Under the pieces are notes generated by a model, which saw only the letters and a program-made list of their open reading frames with translations, searched no databases and was not told the origin of the DNA. From contig CM056726.1 of NCBI GenBank assembly GCA_029844215.1, positions 75,941,548 through 76,005,547 of the forward strand: 64,000 nucleotides of DNA, written 5' to 3'. Each line of letters begins with the position of its first letter. Positions within the stretch are counted from its first letter, which is position 1. Of this stretch, positions 1 through 12,341 are shown piece by piece. Source of the stretch: Przewalskia tangutica. Taxonomy: Eukaryota > Streptophyta > Magnoliopsida > Solanales > Solanaceae. The translations under genes were made by a program, and so were the position numbers.

Positions 1-1391
1 GATTGTTATAATCAAGAATAACCTACTCACACATAAGGCATATATCACTCAACTGTTTTTTTAAAAAAAAAGAGAATTATGTTATTAAATGATTAAGACT
101 ATGAACTATGAAACCTTTCGAAAATAAGAGATGTGAATATTTGAAATTAGGCAAACTTGAACTTTTGGAAAAGAAGGTTGTTACTTGACTTTAAAAAGGA
201 AAGTGTTTTTGTTTAAAAAGAAGGGCATAATGTTACCTTAGTTGTTTTAAAAGGAAAATATGGTATTATCTTAATCTGTCTTAAAAGAGCGTTTAGATGT
301 TAGGGCCACACGACACCGCGTTCATGGGATGAACCGGGAATGTATTTCACCTGATTCGATACCGAGTCCATGAGATGGACCGGGAATGTACTTCATGCGA
401 CACTGCGTTCATGGGATGAACCGGGAATGTATTCCATCCGATTTCTATCGAGTCCCATGAGATGGGCCGAGACATGTGCGATTTCTATCGAGTCCCATGA
501 GATGGGCCGAGACATGTGCGATTTCTATCGAGTCCCATGAGATGGGCCGAGACATGTGCGATTTCTATCGAGTCCCATGAGATGGGCCGAGACATGTGCG
601 ATTTCTATCGAGTCCCATGAGATGGGCCGAGACATGTGCGATTCCTATCGAGTCCCATGAGATGGGCCGAGACATGTATTCCATACGATTCCTATCGAGT
701 CCAATGAGATGGGCCGAGACATGTATTCCACACGATTCCACCTCGAGTCCATGAGATGGGCCAAGACATTTACACGTATCACATGACTTATACCTAGACT
801 GCCGGCAGTGAGGAAGGAGTTCCACGGGCATGAGGGATGACTTTAAGGGCGTGAGTCCCTGACTTGACATGACTGCTTTTATGAACTATAGTTTTGTTAT
901 CATATATGTCTTCTGTTTTATATAGACTATTATGATTTCATTTTCGATATTTTTGATTTCACATACTTGGTACTGTTATCGACCTCCTTGAAGCTGCGTT
1001 CATGCCGCAGGTAGAGATACATTGGTTGTGGATCCTCGCTCATAGGATCACAGTTCAGCGTGTTGGGAAGCCCCGTTTCTTCGGAGGCTTATCTTTGGTA
1101 TGTTACCCTGAGTCTGTAGGTTCTTGTACATTCAGGGGTATGGCGGGGCCCTGTCCCGTCATAGTTGTTGTTATAAAACTCTTAGAGGTCTGTAGTACTG
1201 TTGTGGGCAGAGTTTGTAAAAAGGGATGTAACTGTTCAAAATTGTTATATATATATGTCGAATGGCAAATTTTTCTCAGATAAACTGTTTCTCATTGCAT
1301 ATTGTTTCTTGTATTTTTTTATATTCCGATTTCTCGATGTATGACTACTGGGTGCGGGTAAGGCACGATCCACGCCCGAACAGTCGTGACA
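1..1391 (+). mobile_element. LTR N, right-hand part (Ty3/gypsy chromovirus), cut by window edge
   Basis: This is the downstream part of an LTR that ends in gtcgtgaca at 1391. Its order matches the other plus-strand LTRs here: an AT-rich stretch, a minisatellite, a block around 790-1000 (gactgccggcagtgagg, then the catacttggtactgttat block), and a terminal part with tatatatatgtcgaatggc. It resembles the E5/E6 LTR family in the first 250 bases. The base after the end lies directly inside integrase coding sequence of element B, so N was inserted into B's internal region. The left end and left target duplication are outside the window, so whether N is a solo LTR or the end of a full element is unknown. 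Confidence 0.8.
300..790 (+). repeat. LTR-internal minisatellite with perfect 40-bp units
   Basis: Five identical 40-bp units run from 441 to 640 (each begins atttctatcg and ends gacatgtgcg). Diverged longer units flank them on both sides and carry the same core, agtcc-atgagatggg. The array sits in the part of the LTR where every other LTR in the window also has a tandem array, but the unit is unrelated in sequence. The open frame on the minus strand across it is a by-product of the repeat. Confidence 0.9.
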
Positions 1392-1396
1392 ATGTA

Positions 1397-1790
1397 GATA
1401 GGTGAAGCTTATCCGTAAGAGGTTATTGGCACTCGAGTCAGCGTAAGTCGTGCGGATAATCGGCGACGACGCTTGGAGTTCAGGTTGACGGTGGGTCTTC
1501 TTGAAGGTACCACCCCGGAAAGTGTGTGACGAGTTTTGGAAAACAGAGGAAACTTAGCCTGAGGTACTTGGAGCGTTTTCATATCCTTTGGTGGATAGGC
1601 CAGGTTGCCTATAAGTTAGCTTTGCCGTCCGACGTGGGAGGCAGTGCGTCCGGTCTTTCATGTTGTTATGTTCAGAAAAGTATCGGAGATCCATCCAGAG
1701 AGTTCCCAGTTAATGATGAACAAGTTGGAGGTAGTAACCCAGAGATTTTGGAAACAGAAGCAGTAACAGAAATGTGGTAAGTTATGAGAA
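1397..1790 (+). pseudogene. pol: Integrase C-terminal end of element B (gypsy pol remnant)
   Basis: The DNA and its frames align with the integrase C-terminal region of E2 and E4. It begins at the gataaggtgaagcttatcc-like stretch, then matches the GKKGKLSPRYIGPY region in diverged form (GKQRKLSLRYLERF), followed by VAYKLALPSDV and IGDPSRE. It is broken by frameshifts and interrupted upstream by LTR N at 1391. A tail from 1715 (ggaggtagtaacccagagatttt) is shared with the 3' noncoding part of E6 and not with E1-E4, so B belongs nearer to the E6 lineage. No chromodomain is recognisable. Confidence 0.7.
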
Positions 1791-2067
1791 AGAGTTCGAA
1801 TGTACGAGAAGGGTACGACGAGTAAGGGAAGAAGCGAGCATGTGTTAAGAACATAGATGTGATCATTTCTTTTGTAAAGAAAAGGTGCGAAGGGAGTATC
1901 TTTTAGCCCTTGGGTGGAAGCTTTTGTAGTGATGGAGGTGATTCCTCGTGGACTTGGATTAAGTATTTGCGCGTGTGTTATTTTATGGCCAGGTGTGGCA
2001 TGATTGTTTTCGTAAGTATAGTAGTGAAGACTATACTGGCGCATGTATGTTTTTGAGACTTAGAAGG

Positions 2068-2102
2068 AACATTCGGGACGAATGTTTCTAAGGAGGGGAG
2101 AA
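2068..2102 (+). other. Hairpin plus polypurine tract of element B
   Basis: Arms aacattcg (2068-2075) and cgaatgtt (2079-2086) enclose a 3-base loop. They are followed after three bases by the purine run aaggaggggagaa (2090-2102), which abuts the LTR start. The tract is the plus-strand primer site expected immediately upstream of a 3' LTR, and it fixes both the LTR boundary and the element's orientation. Confidence 0.85.
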
Positions 2103-2520
2103 TGTTATACCCCGTATTTCCAGAGTATGTACGTGAGGACGTACGTACAAAATTTAAGCCTTAAGTTAGGCAAGGGACGGAATTTGTGCACAACTACCGA
2201 AACGAATTGTTTTCCGACGAAACGTTTTCCAAACTTTGCGAAGGGAAAATTACGGTTGCAACATTAATAATTTTTGCGGATTTTTCCGAGAGATAAAATA
2301 TTTTGGACCAACGAGAGGGCGACACTTGTCACCCTCAAGTGGACGGAAATTGTGGGCTTCCTTTGGCACGTTTTTTTCATTTTTTGTGCCTAAAACATTT
2401 GGTCAATGTTTGGTAGGATATTTGTGTGGTAGATGAGTAAGTGGGACCCACACAACACTTGTCCAAATCCTCACCCTCCACTTGCCCACCACTTGTCTTA
2501 ATCTTTGCCATTGATTGGCC

Positions 2521-2528
2521 TATAAATA
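2521..2528 (+). promoter_or_regulatory. TATA box of B LTR
   Basis: TATAAATA is followed by a C-run (cccccc), about 418 bases into the LTR. The same TATAAATACCC motif occurs at the matching place in K, E1, E3, E4, E5, E6 and S1, so it is the likely core promoter. U3 is then only about 0.45 kb and most of the LTR is transcribed. Confidence 0.7.
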
Positions 2529-3574
2529 CCCCCCTTGAGTTGAAGACTTTTTCATCCCTAAAACATTTTCTAAGTCTTGAAAATCCTCCCCCCTTCTTGT
2601 TGCTCTCGTCCAAGAGCACCCCTCCCCCTTTGAGAAAGCCTTGGCCGAAAGTACCCCCTCTTGAGAGTTGTTCTCGTAAAACACCCCCTTGGTAGAAAAG
2701 TATTCTCCAAGTATTGTTACTATTCCAAAATACTCGCCCAAATACCTTGTAGTATTCCAAGGTTACCCCTATACTAAAAGCCCGGAAATACTACTATACT
2801 TCCTTCACCACAAAACGAAACCCTAAGGAAAATCTTCACAGTTGGTTGAAGTATTAAGAAGAAGTTGCGTAGAACTTCTAAGGGTTGTTTGGAGCGGGTT
2901 GGAGCACCCAGAGTAGGAGCTAAACGTTGCTCAGGATCGACATTTAAACTTGGATAATTTTGGGCTTACCGAGGTAAATACTCTTGTCCTTCTATTGTAA
3001 TTGGAAATTACATACTGTAGTAGCATAGAAATGAATATAAGATACATAGAAAGATATTACAGAAGAGAATTGAACTGTAATAGAAGTATATTACAGAAGA
3101 GAATTGAACTGAAATCACATCAGAAGAATATTAAAGAAGAAGATTGAACTATACTTACATAGGACTGTATTTACAGTAGACTTGTGTAGTTTAACGGGTA
3201 GGGAAGTGCTGCCCGATTTTCCGTAAAATAGAGAACCTACTGCTTAGAATATTCTACAGAGTAGTCTAGAAGTTGATAGACGTATATGGCCTTTATAGGT
3301 TGAATGTTTTGCGAGTAGCATGTTCTACTTGAAAGGTGAACAAGGCTAGCCGGGTTATAGCCGTGGAGCGTTTTGCTAATTGTCGATAATCGTCGCGAGG
3401 TATGTGATAATTCCTATCCTCTTGAGCATGATATTTTAAAAGAATATATATAGTACGGTAGACGTACGTGTGTTAACTGAACATGGTTTTACTGCGATCT
3501 ATTTTGACTTGAGTCTAAATAATAAGAATCTTGAAGTATTTCAAAAGAATGAAGAATCGTTTTTGAAAGAAGAG

Positions 3575-3870
3575 TAATACTTGGTATCTGGTGGTTGGCT
3601 TTCGTACTTGCCCCGTCTCGTGGCTGATTCGGCCTTGGTATCTGGTAGTTAGCCTTCACACTTGCCCCGTTCAGTTTAGTGGCGAAGTCTCGTGATACGG
3701 CCTTGGTATCTGGTAGTTAGCCCTCGTACTTGCCCCGGTCAGCTACGTGACACGGCTTTGGTATCTGGTAGTTGGCTTTCGTACTTGCCCCGGTCAGTTG
3801 ATGATGCGGCTTTGGTATCTGGTAGTTAGCCTTCGTACTTGCCCCGTACGGTTTTATGACTCAGGTGGGA
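3575..3870 (+). repeat. Minisatellite in B LTR
   Basis: Five imperfect units of roughly 55-75 bases are each recognisable by ttggtatctggtagttagcc followed by cgtacttgcccc. The array is specific to this LTR and lies between the splice-donor-like block and the conserved gactgccggcagtgagg segment. Confidence 0.85.
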
Positions 3871-4539
3871 CCTGGTGTTTATGTGTACTCCTTGGTGTTA
3901 TTATATCATAGACTGCCGGCAGTGAGGAAGGTATTCCACGGGCATGATTGATGTTGAGGGCGTGAGACCCATAGTTATATTTGAGTGATGACTTGAGGGT
4001 GTGAGTCCCTGACTTACGTGGATCGCTTATTTATTGTGGATAGTTTGGTTATCATACATGTCTCTTGCTTTATATAGACTACTATGATTTCATTTACGAT
4101 ATTTTCGTTCACATACTTGGTACTGTTGTCTTGACCTCCTTGAAGCTGCGTTCATCTGCATGGTAGAGTACACGATTGTTGATCCTCTCATAGGATCACG
4201 ATTCAACGTATTAGGAAGCTCCGTTTCTCGGAGGCTTATCTTTTCGTATAGTCCTCTCACCGTAGGTACTTGTACATTCTGTGGTATGGTGCCACTGTCC
4301 GTCATGTTGTATAAAAATTCTTAGAGTGCAGTAATCTTGTTGTGGCGGGGTTTGTAAGGATGTGCTCGTTGATTTAAGTTTTTATATATATATGCCGAAA
4401 GGCAACTTTTCTCAGATAACTGTTTCACACTTCATGTTATTTCATGTCTTGTTTTATATTCCGCTGATTTCTCTGATGTATGTCTACTTGGGTGCCCGGG
4501 GTAAGGCACCAGTCACGGGCCCGGGTTCGGGTCGTGACA

Positions 4540-5901
4540 TTAATTACCTAACTCAACCAACTTGGACATTCTTAAAACAAGTCAAGGATATCAAATGAAA
4601 CTACATTCATCAAAATCTCGTACGTCTACCGTACTATATATTTACAACTACTCATGCTCAAAAGATAGGAAAGTTCCACATACCTATTTGGTTCAATCCA
4701 CTTGCTAAGTCCAATATGCCGTACGTAGTATGTCAACCTATAATGACCATAATACATCTATTAACTTCTAACTTCAAACGTAGAATATTCTAAGTGCAAA
4801 GTCACTAAATTCTACGAAAAATCGGACAACACTTCCTTTGTGTCTACATACTTTTCCACCTTTTTCAAGGCCCGAATTCAATAACCAAACATGCCACATT
4901 TAAGGCTCAACAATGTAGTTAACAATAGGGGATTACACGCCTAACAAGACGTGTAAAATTCCGCCCCACAATTGATATCAAACTAGTCCAAACGACAATG
5001 TCATTCTCGGCAATTGAGGTACAATAATACAAATTCTTTTCCAATTCTTTCTCAATCCAACTTGTTAAGTACAACATGTTATAAAGCCGCAATCGATTAT
5101 AACAACTACAATCTTTAAGTAGATGACATGCGACGATTCTAATTATCGACCAAATTGTATTTCAATTTCAAATGGCTAACAATGTCATTTCGGATTTAGG
5201 CTTCCAATATCCATAACACTTATCAATCTTCAATACATATACTTCATGCTAGCTAAAATGTAAGGCTACAACAATATGTAATCTTATAACACTTAAGAGA
5301 ACAAGATTGTTACCTTGACGAGCCTAAATCCAACTTCAAGATCCGAAGTCGCTCCCTAGCAACTTAGAACCTCTCCTTGACACTCCAATCCGCCACTTGA
5401 ATCCCTTAGAAGATCACAAACAACTTTCCTTCAATATCCAATCCAAACCTAAGAAAGCGACTTAGGTTTTCAGCTTGCGACTAGTGCAAAAACGACACTT
5501 TTCCGGGATCTTTCTATTGAGATACCCTTACAATACCCTTAGGAACCTTGGTTTAAAGTATGGAGATTATTGAACAACAAACGAAAAAATTTCTTCCCTT
5601 GAAGAACCCTAACCCAAGAGCTCCTCTTGTGTCTTCAAAGTTTTTTCAAATTTTTCCCTAAGTATGGGAACTTGTCTTGCTAGTAGTATTATTAAATAAC
5701 AACATGGATGGTCAAGATGAGAACAATTGGGTGGCTTGGATCCAATTCATTTAAAAATCTAGCCAAGTGGCCCTTTTGACTTAGTCAATAATATCAAGCT
5801 CTAGTCCTAGCAAGACTTGATCATCCTTGCTTGGGTCAAATGACCTTCCTATCCTTGGTCCATTCGACCAAGACCATCTAATGGGGGGTGACATGTGTCA
5901 C
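4540..5901 (-). mobile_element. LTR M fragment, outermost visible element
   Basis: This piece aligns with the second half of the E2 LTR (for example cgtctaccgtactatata and the end gggggtgacatgtgtcac). It reads in the minus orientation and is more diverged than the E2 LTR pair. It is cut on the left by B (4539/4540) and on the right by K (5901/5902), so its ends and internal region are not in view. It is therefore the oldest insertion that can be seen. No coding sequence lies in it. Confidence 0.8.
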
Positions 5902-7345
5902 TGTTACACCCCGTAGTTCCAAGGTATGTATGTGAGGACGTACGTACGAGAATACGACAGTAATTTTGGAAAGGAAGAAAGATGTGATTTTACGACGGAA
6001 AAGTTTCCGGATTTTGTGAAGAAAAAAGGTTCGTTAATGGGAATTGGATTCCCAGATTTGGTATTCGGACTTCTTGGAATATTAGAGAATTATGGAATTT
6101 TATTTTCGGAAATGGTCACGTGGGGCCCACGGGAGAAATTTACGATTTTGTGGGGCCCGCTTTGTTATCGAGATTTTCGATATTTTGGATATTTTCGGAA
6201 GATGAAATATTTTGGACGAGTAGGGGGGCGACACGTGTCACCCCCATGTGGCCAAAAGTGGCCGAAATTTGTTGCCAAGTGGCTATGGCCGATTTGGGCC
6301 AACATGTGGCCAGCCAAGTGTCTTCTTCTTTGTGTAGCCATTTGGAGGGTGGGACCCACACACACTTGTACCCCAATCTCACCACACACTTGCCTTGATC
6401 TTGACCATTGATTTCTCTATAAATACCCCATGAATGCAAGACTTATTCTTCATCCCACACTTAGATTTTCCAAGGCAAAAATACTCCCTCCCCTTTCCTT
6501 GTGAGTTCTCGGCCATGGGCTGGTTTGGTGAGCTAAAGTGGTCCAAAAATTCTTAAAGTTTTAAGTGTTCTTCCTTAGGGTGTTAGGAAGATTGTGTAGC
6601 AAGAGTTGGAAAAGATTTCACACCCCTAGCCTAGAAATGTTGCCTTGGCCGAAAATTGCCAAATTGTAGCCTAAGTGTTCTTCACTTTTTGGAGTTGGAT
6701 CTTGAAGAGAAGTTGTTTAGAAACTTCTAAGGGTTGCTTGGAGCGGGTTGGAGCGTAAGGATTTGGAGCTAAACGTTGCTCAGGATCGACTTATAATCTT
6801 GGATAATTTTGGGCTTATCGAGGTAATGATCTATGTCCCTCTATTGTAATTGGATATTACATGTTGTAGTAGTTATACTTGAGTATATTATATGAGGATA
6901 GAAGATTGATAGAATTGAACTGTATTTACATTGGACTGTATTTACAGTAGACTTGTAGTATTATTGTGGGGCAGTGTTGTACACGTCCGGTTAGACGTGT
7001 AATCCCCTTGGAGTTGTTGGCTCGGTAGCGGGCCTTGATAGAGGAGGAGATTTATGTGGTTTTTGGGCGGGGAGAGTCTTTGCCGAATTTTCCGTAGAAT
7101 AAGGAACCTTGTACTTGGAAACATTCTACGAAGAGATCGAGAGGTTGATAGACGTTTTGTGGCCTATATAGGTTGAAATACTACGAGTAGTGTATTCTAC
7201 TGGAAGGGTGGAAAAGGCTAGCGAGGTTCTGATACTTTGGAGCTATTTGCTAATTGTCGATAATCGGCGCGAGGTATGTGAACCTCTTCATATCTTTTCT
7301 AGCATGATTGTTGTGAACTATGTAGTACGGTAGACGTACGTGTGC
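5902..7345 (+). mobile_element. LTR K, left part
   Basis: It starts tgttacaccccgta inside LTR M and runs through U3, TATA box and the long transcribed region to the conserved tagtacggtagacgtacgtgtg block, where LTR H interrupts it. The candidate left target duplication is gtcac (5897-5901). Its U3 is of a second type (gatttggtattcgg, aatggtcacgtgggg) that differs from the U3 of B, E1, E3, E4 and E5. The rest of K lies beyond the right edge of the window. Confidence 0.8.
6229..6425 (+). promoter_or_regulatory. G-box and TATA box of LTR K
   Basis: A CACGTG core at 6232-6237 sits in the near-palindrome gcgacacgtgtcaccc, about 180 bases upstream of TATAAATA (6418-6425). CACGTG is the core bound by plant bZIP and bHLH factors. 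That it drives K is inferred from position and from its recurrence in the other LTRs. Confidence 0.55.
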
Positions 7346-7388
7346 TGTTATACCCCGTAGTTTCAGGGTATGTATGTGAGGACGTATG
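7346..7388 (+). mobile_element. LTR H, first 43 bases
   Basis: tgttataccccgtagtttcagg marks a new plus-strand LTR start within K, with candidate duplication tgtgc at 7341-7345. It is cut after gaggacgtatg by element E1 and resumes at 41199 with tgcgagaatac, the sequence that follows this point in K. Confidence 0.75.
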
Positions 7389-9322
7389 TGTCACGACCCG
7401 TTCCGGGGCCCGTGACTGATGCCTTACCGGGGCACCCAAGTAGTCATACATCAGAGTAACCAGCGGAAATATAAAACAAGACAGGAAACAGTTTATAAAA
7501 TAAGACACAGTTTATGTGAGAAAACGTCGCCTTTCGGCATATATAAATAAACATGGTTCAGCAGTTACATCCCAAACTGTACAACATGACTACAGACCTC
7601 TAAGGAAAAATACAACTATGGCGGGACAGGGCCCCGCCATACCCTGACTGTACAAAACTATCTACAACAGGGAGATCATACCCAAAAGTAGAGCCTCCGG
7701 AGAAGATGGAGCTCCTGACACCAAAAGATCCTAAGGATGCGGATCTAGCACTGCTTGCCTTTACTGCGGCATGAGCAGCCCGAAGAGTCGATAACAGTAC
7801 CAAGTATGTGAAATTATAAAGAACTGAAATGAAATCACAGTATTTAAAACCTTTTCACAAATACAATCAGTTCAATTGCACATAGTGCCACATCACAAAC
7901 AACAACAGTAATAGGAAAACTGTAACAGGTCTATTCTAGGCCGTGAATGATCGAAGCAAGGCCAATCGCCCATAGTATCATTCTGCGTGCCTAGTCCTGG
8001 ACTTCCGCAGTCCGCATAGGTCCCAGACCAGCGAGGTATTCCTCGCGCCGGGGCAGCCAACCCCGGCATCCGCCTAGGCTCCGCGGCCGCATAGCCTCAA
8101 AAGACGCGTAGTCTCAACGGACCGCATAGGAATCCCGCGTCGGGCTAAACACCCGAATGATCAATCACGGAGCATACGCTGCTCGCATAGTCTCACAGAC
8201 CGCATAGCCGTATAGACGCGTCGAAGCGCAAGCCTCGGTATAACGATCGAGGAGTAGGTGATACAATAACAGTACAACGGACTTACCGGTTAGCAACGTA
8301 AGCACAGCAAGAATGACCCCCTTACACAGCATTTCAAGACACTAACCCAGGTAGCATCATAATATGTCTACTTATCACACAAATCTTACTACACTTAACA
8401 GAAATCAATACAAGGCTTTTATAAACAAACAAGTAAACAGTTCCTTTTTATCTTTCTTAAGTTGTTATACCTAACTTCCCATAAAGCTAGTATAACTCTT
8501 AAGCTTTTGTTTTAAAAACCAAATATTTATCTTCTATTAAAAACATGATTCAGTATTCTTTTGAAATGCTTTCAGTTCTTTGTTATTCAGGCTTAAGCGT
8601 GAGCATTCTGTAAGTATTATTCGAGCTTAAGCGTGAGGCATTGCCATAAGTATTATTCAGCTTAAGTCAAAGACATTGCCGTAGTTATTATTCGCTTAAC
8701 CGTATGCGTCTACCGTACTATATATTGTAAAAATATCATGCTTTAGGAAGAATCACATACCTTCTCAATGAAAACCACGCAAGTTGAATATGTCGCGCAG
8801 AGAGTCACCTATCATAGTCACGGACATCTATCAAGGACTACTCAAGGTCATTCTAAGCAGAGGGTTCACAATTCTACGGAAAGTCGGGCAGCACTTCCCT
8901 ACCGGTGAGCTATATAAGTCTCTTTGTGAAAACATTCTATATAAGCATAGTTTAATTATTCTTCTTTTAAACCCTTCTACTTGTGATAACAGTTCAATTC
9001 TACTGCAATATTCTTCTAAGTATTTATACTTATTCTTATACTACTACGATAAGTATTCTCTAATTCAAAGAGGGTTAGGATTAGTTACCTCGGTAAGCCC
9101 AATAATATCCTAGATAAAGTCGCGCTGAGCAAGGTGTAGCTCTAAGTTATGCATGGTAGCTCGAGAAACCTTAGAAGTTCTTCACAACTTCTACAAAGGA
9201 CTAAGGGATTTGGGCTAGGTATTTTGGGCATTATAACAATACTAGAAGACAACTTTTCTACCAAGGGAGGGTAGATTTCGGCTAGGCTAGGGGTAGGCCT
9301 CGGCCAAACTCACTCAAGGGGG
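7389..9322 (-). mobile_element. E1 3' LTR, first part
   Basis: It begins tgtcacgaccc (the LTR 3' end read in reverse) and runs to the G-run at 9318-9322, where E2 is inserted. It includes a minisatellite (about 7930-8260), the reversed splice-donor-like block (cacatacctt near 8755) and cgtctaccgtactatata. No gene lies in it. Confidence 0.85.
7930..8260 (-). repeat. Minisatellite in E1 3' LTR
   Basis: Degenerate tandem units share gcatag with cgcgtagtctca or tccgcatagg. The corresponding array in the 5' LTR is at about 26000-26310, and the E3, E4 and S1 LTRs hold related arrays. Confidence 0.6.
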
Positions 9323-12200
9323 TGTCACGACCCAGGGCGCGGCCAGTGCCCTACCTGGGCACCCCGTTCAGGTATACGTCAGAGAATAGCAGCGGAACAT
9401 ACACAACATGACACAAGTGTAAATAATATACAACACAGGCTAGCCGATAAGGACGCCTTCCATAATATAAACAAAGTCAAAAGTGCAACTTTACAACTCT
9501 GTTCTTACAGCCCAACCACATATGTGAATACAGACCTCTAGGAATAACAACTGTGGCGGGACAGGGCCCCGCCATACCCCTGAATGTACATAATCTACAA
9601 CATCAGGGAAAAACTGTACCAAAAGAAAGACAAGCCTCCGGAGAATGGAGCTTCCGACGTCCGGTAAGTGATCCAAGAGTGTGGATCCGCGGCACACCTT
9701 ACCACTCTGCGGCATGAACGCAGCCCCCGAGGAAGGGGGTCAGTACACAATATGTACTAAGTATGTAAAACTGGAAAGTACTGTAATTACAACATAAGTT
9801 TAAAAGAAAGCCGGAGACATGTATGATGACAAAATTACAAGATCTGTGATGACTTACTAATAATGAGTATAAAAATGTGTATACTTACACCAAAAATATA
9901 GGATTTGAATCCTACTCCTGGGACTATTTCACGCGTAGGTCGGTGGACTGCGTGAGGTATTCCTCGCATGGGACTATTTCACCCGCATAAGCCCTTACGG
10001 ACTCGTGAGGTATTCTCGCATAGGTCGGACCGCCCGCGTGGGACTATTTCACCCGCATAAGCCCTTATGGACTCGCGTGAGGTATTCCTCGCATCGTGGT
10101 TAGCAAATCCACGGAAATATACAATGCCACAATCGGGAATGACCATGACGAATAATATATCATTAGCCCAAATCCGGCTATCACACATAACATAAGCTCT
10201 ATCGGCTTATCATGCAATATATAATCAAGTTAAGAAATCCCCTAACTTCTTACTATTCTTGTTCATATACACTCTCATTTTAGTTTACCTAAGGCACTAT
10301 CATGTCTTTTATAAAAAATCCGGGAATTTAACCCAAAGTACTACGTACTTCTATGCTTTTAAAATGACTCATTTCATTATAAAACTTCCAAGATACTAAT
10401 AGCCGTAGTATCAAGTGACAATTTCTTTTCAAGACAAGTCACAATACTTTTAGAACTAAAATATGGCTTCTAAATCAAGTGACTCGTGTCTTATAAAACC
10501 TTAGGCAAATTGATGCCTTAAAATCGAATTGCCTTCCATTAAATCAAGTCATTTATCTTTCCATAAAGTCAATATAATCAACTCCCCATAAAGTCGTTAT
10601 ATTCACTTTATGCCTTAGTCATGTACCATTTCCTATCCAAGGGACTTATACGTTGTTAAAACGACACAAGTATTACATACTTTAAAATTCTTCAAGCCCC
10701 CTTATCTTTAACAAGACTTAAGACATCTTTAATATTCTCAAAGAAGTGAGTTAAATCTCCTAACTCACCCGACTTGGCATTTCGTAAAACAAGTAGAGTA
10801 TGTCAAAGTCTTGTACGTCTACCGTACTATATACGTGAAACTAGTCATGCTCAAAGGATAGGAAAAGTTCTACATACCTCGTCGGGTCAAACCACTTGCC
10901 AAGTACAAAGTCCCGCCCGTAGTATGTCAACCTATAATGTTCATAATACGTCTATTTAGGCCTTACTTCGTAGAATATCATAAGTGTTAAGTCCCTATAT
11001 TCTACGGAAAATCGGACAAGACCTCCTTTGTATTTACTCACTTTGCCACCTCTTTCAAGGCGGAAATACAATAACCAAACAGCCCCAATTGGCTCAACAA
11101 TATAAAAGATAATCCAATGCAAATGACTAACTAAAGCAGCCCAATTGGCTCACAATCAATATAGCAGGTAGTTCAATGCAAATGACTAACTAAACAGCCC
11201 CAATTGGCTCACAATCAATATTCCAACCCAAATTTGTAGCATAACATGATAACAAGTCGCATTTGATTATTATAACCATAATCCTTAAGTCAATGACATG
11301 CGGCGGTTCTAACAACGATTAAATTGTAATTCAACTTAGTCATGGCTTATTTTACATTTCGGTTCCAAGGCTATGATCAATCCATTATTCGTATAACTTC
11401 AATATAACAACTTCATGCTAGTAACATGCAAAGCTAACAACAATAACCTAGCTATTCTTGTAATACTTTCAAAAACAAGATTATACCTCAAAGAGACCTA
11501 ATCGACTCAATCGAAATCGCTCCTTAGTAGTCTAGAACCTCTCCAAGCCACTTCAATCCGCTTGTTGAGACCCTTAGAACAACACCACCAAATAACCTTC
11601 AAATTTCCAAACAAAAACTAGAAAAACCCTTTAGTTTTTCGTTTTCGACTAACAGAAAACAATCTTTTCCAAGATTTTTCTATTGAGATATGCTTATAAT
11701 AAAAATAAGAACCTTGTTATAAAGTGTGTAAACAAATGTACAAGAAATGAAATTTTTTCTTTTTCTCTTAGTGAAACTTAGAGCCTTCCTTGTGTGGTCT
11801 TCAATTTTTGTGTAAAATTTTCTAAGTGTAATGTCCTCTCTTGCTACTAGTATAATATAAAGGGTCATGGAGGGTTAAGATGCATCCAAATGTGAGGCTT
11901 GGATAAGCTCTTGGCAAGTCAAGACTTATTGACTAATTGACTTGGTCAAGTTTGTCATGCTACACACTTGCAAGACTTTAGCCTTAGAAGACTTGAGGGA
12001 AATGACCATAATGGCCATGCCATTTCGTCCAAGGCATATCTAAGGGGGGGGTGACACGTGTCGCCCTCCCATTCGTTACAATAGAACATTTTCCGACAAT
12101 TCCATAATTTCCGATAAATTTTTACAAGCCTCAAATCCTTAACATTTGTGAGTTCTTACTTACGTTCTTAAGGCATGTCCTGAAATTACGGGGTGTAACA
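9323..12200 (-). mobile_element. E2 3' LTR
   Basis: It starts tgtcacgaccc and ends acggggtgtaaca, followed at once by the complement of the polypurine tract. It is AT-rich from 10200 on and contains a triplicated cccaattggctca motif (11080-11220). Its U3 differs from the E1 type: it has a G-box palindrome near 12050 (ggtgacacgtgtcgccc) and a TATA-like ctttatattata (reverse of 11862-11873) in place of TATAAATA. Confidence 0.9.
9920..10100 (-). repeat. Minisatellite in E2 3' LTR
   Basis: Three units of roughly 50-70 bases share tgggactatttcac, gcataagccctta and gtgaggtattcctcgca. The same three units recur in the other LTR at about 17790-17985. Confidence 0.8.
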
Positions 12201-12236
12201 TTCTTCCCCCCTTAGAAACATTCGTCCCCGAATGTT
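12201..12236 (-). other. Polypurine tract and adjacent hairpin of E2
   Basis: On the plus strand the complement of the tract reads ttcttccccccttag (12201-12215). It is followed by arms aacattcg and cgaatgtt (12217-12236) with a 4-base loop. These fix the internal edge of the 3' LTR. Confidence 0.85.
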
Positions 12237-12341
12237 CTTTCGGAGTCAAACTAAATTAACGACATAGTTTCCTTTCACAACCCCGACATACCAACAATGC
12301 CCCTCATGGCCACATAAAAGCATTTAAGCAAAAGAAACACT

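Larger units (their letters stand above)
2103..4539 (+). mobile_element. 3' LTR of element B
   Basis: The 2,437-bp LTR starts tgttataccccgta, right after a polypurine tract, and ends gggtcgtgaca. U3 holds the conserved stretch ggaccaacgagaggg with a degenerate G-box palindrome (gcgacacttgtcaccc) and a TATA box at 2521. The conserved splice-donor-like block is at 3397-3406, followed by tagtacggtagacgtacg. A roughly 60-bp minisatellite lies at 3575-3870. The flanking sequence on the right (ttaat at 4540) is the candidate target duplication, and its left partner is outside the window. The flank continues as LTR M, so B was inserted into M. Confidence 0.9.

Noticed and set aside
441..780. CRISPR-like array
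   Set aside because: Units are directly adjacent with no unique spacers, and the setting is a plant LTR.
565..870. 101-codon minus-strand frame
   Set aside because: It is made by the 40-bp tandem repeat, has a repetitive product and no domain.
8784..9113. 109-codon plus frame in the E1 LTR
   Set aside because: It lies in AT-rich LTR sequence, and the matching region of the sister LTR (40140-40660) does not keep it open.
10774..10959. 61-codon frame repeated identically at 18647-18832
   Set aside because: It lies in both LTRs of E2, so the identity reflects the young LTR pair, not a gene.
12201..12341. Envelope-like or extra gene between integrase and 3' LTR
   Set aside because: Only about 140 bases separate the chromodomain from the polypurine tract in E2, and similarly short gaps occur in E1, E3 and E4.
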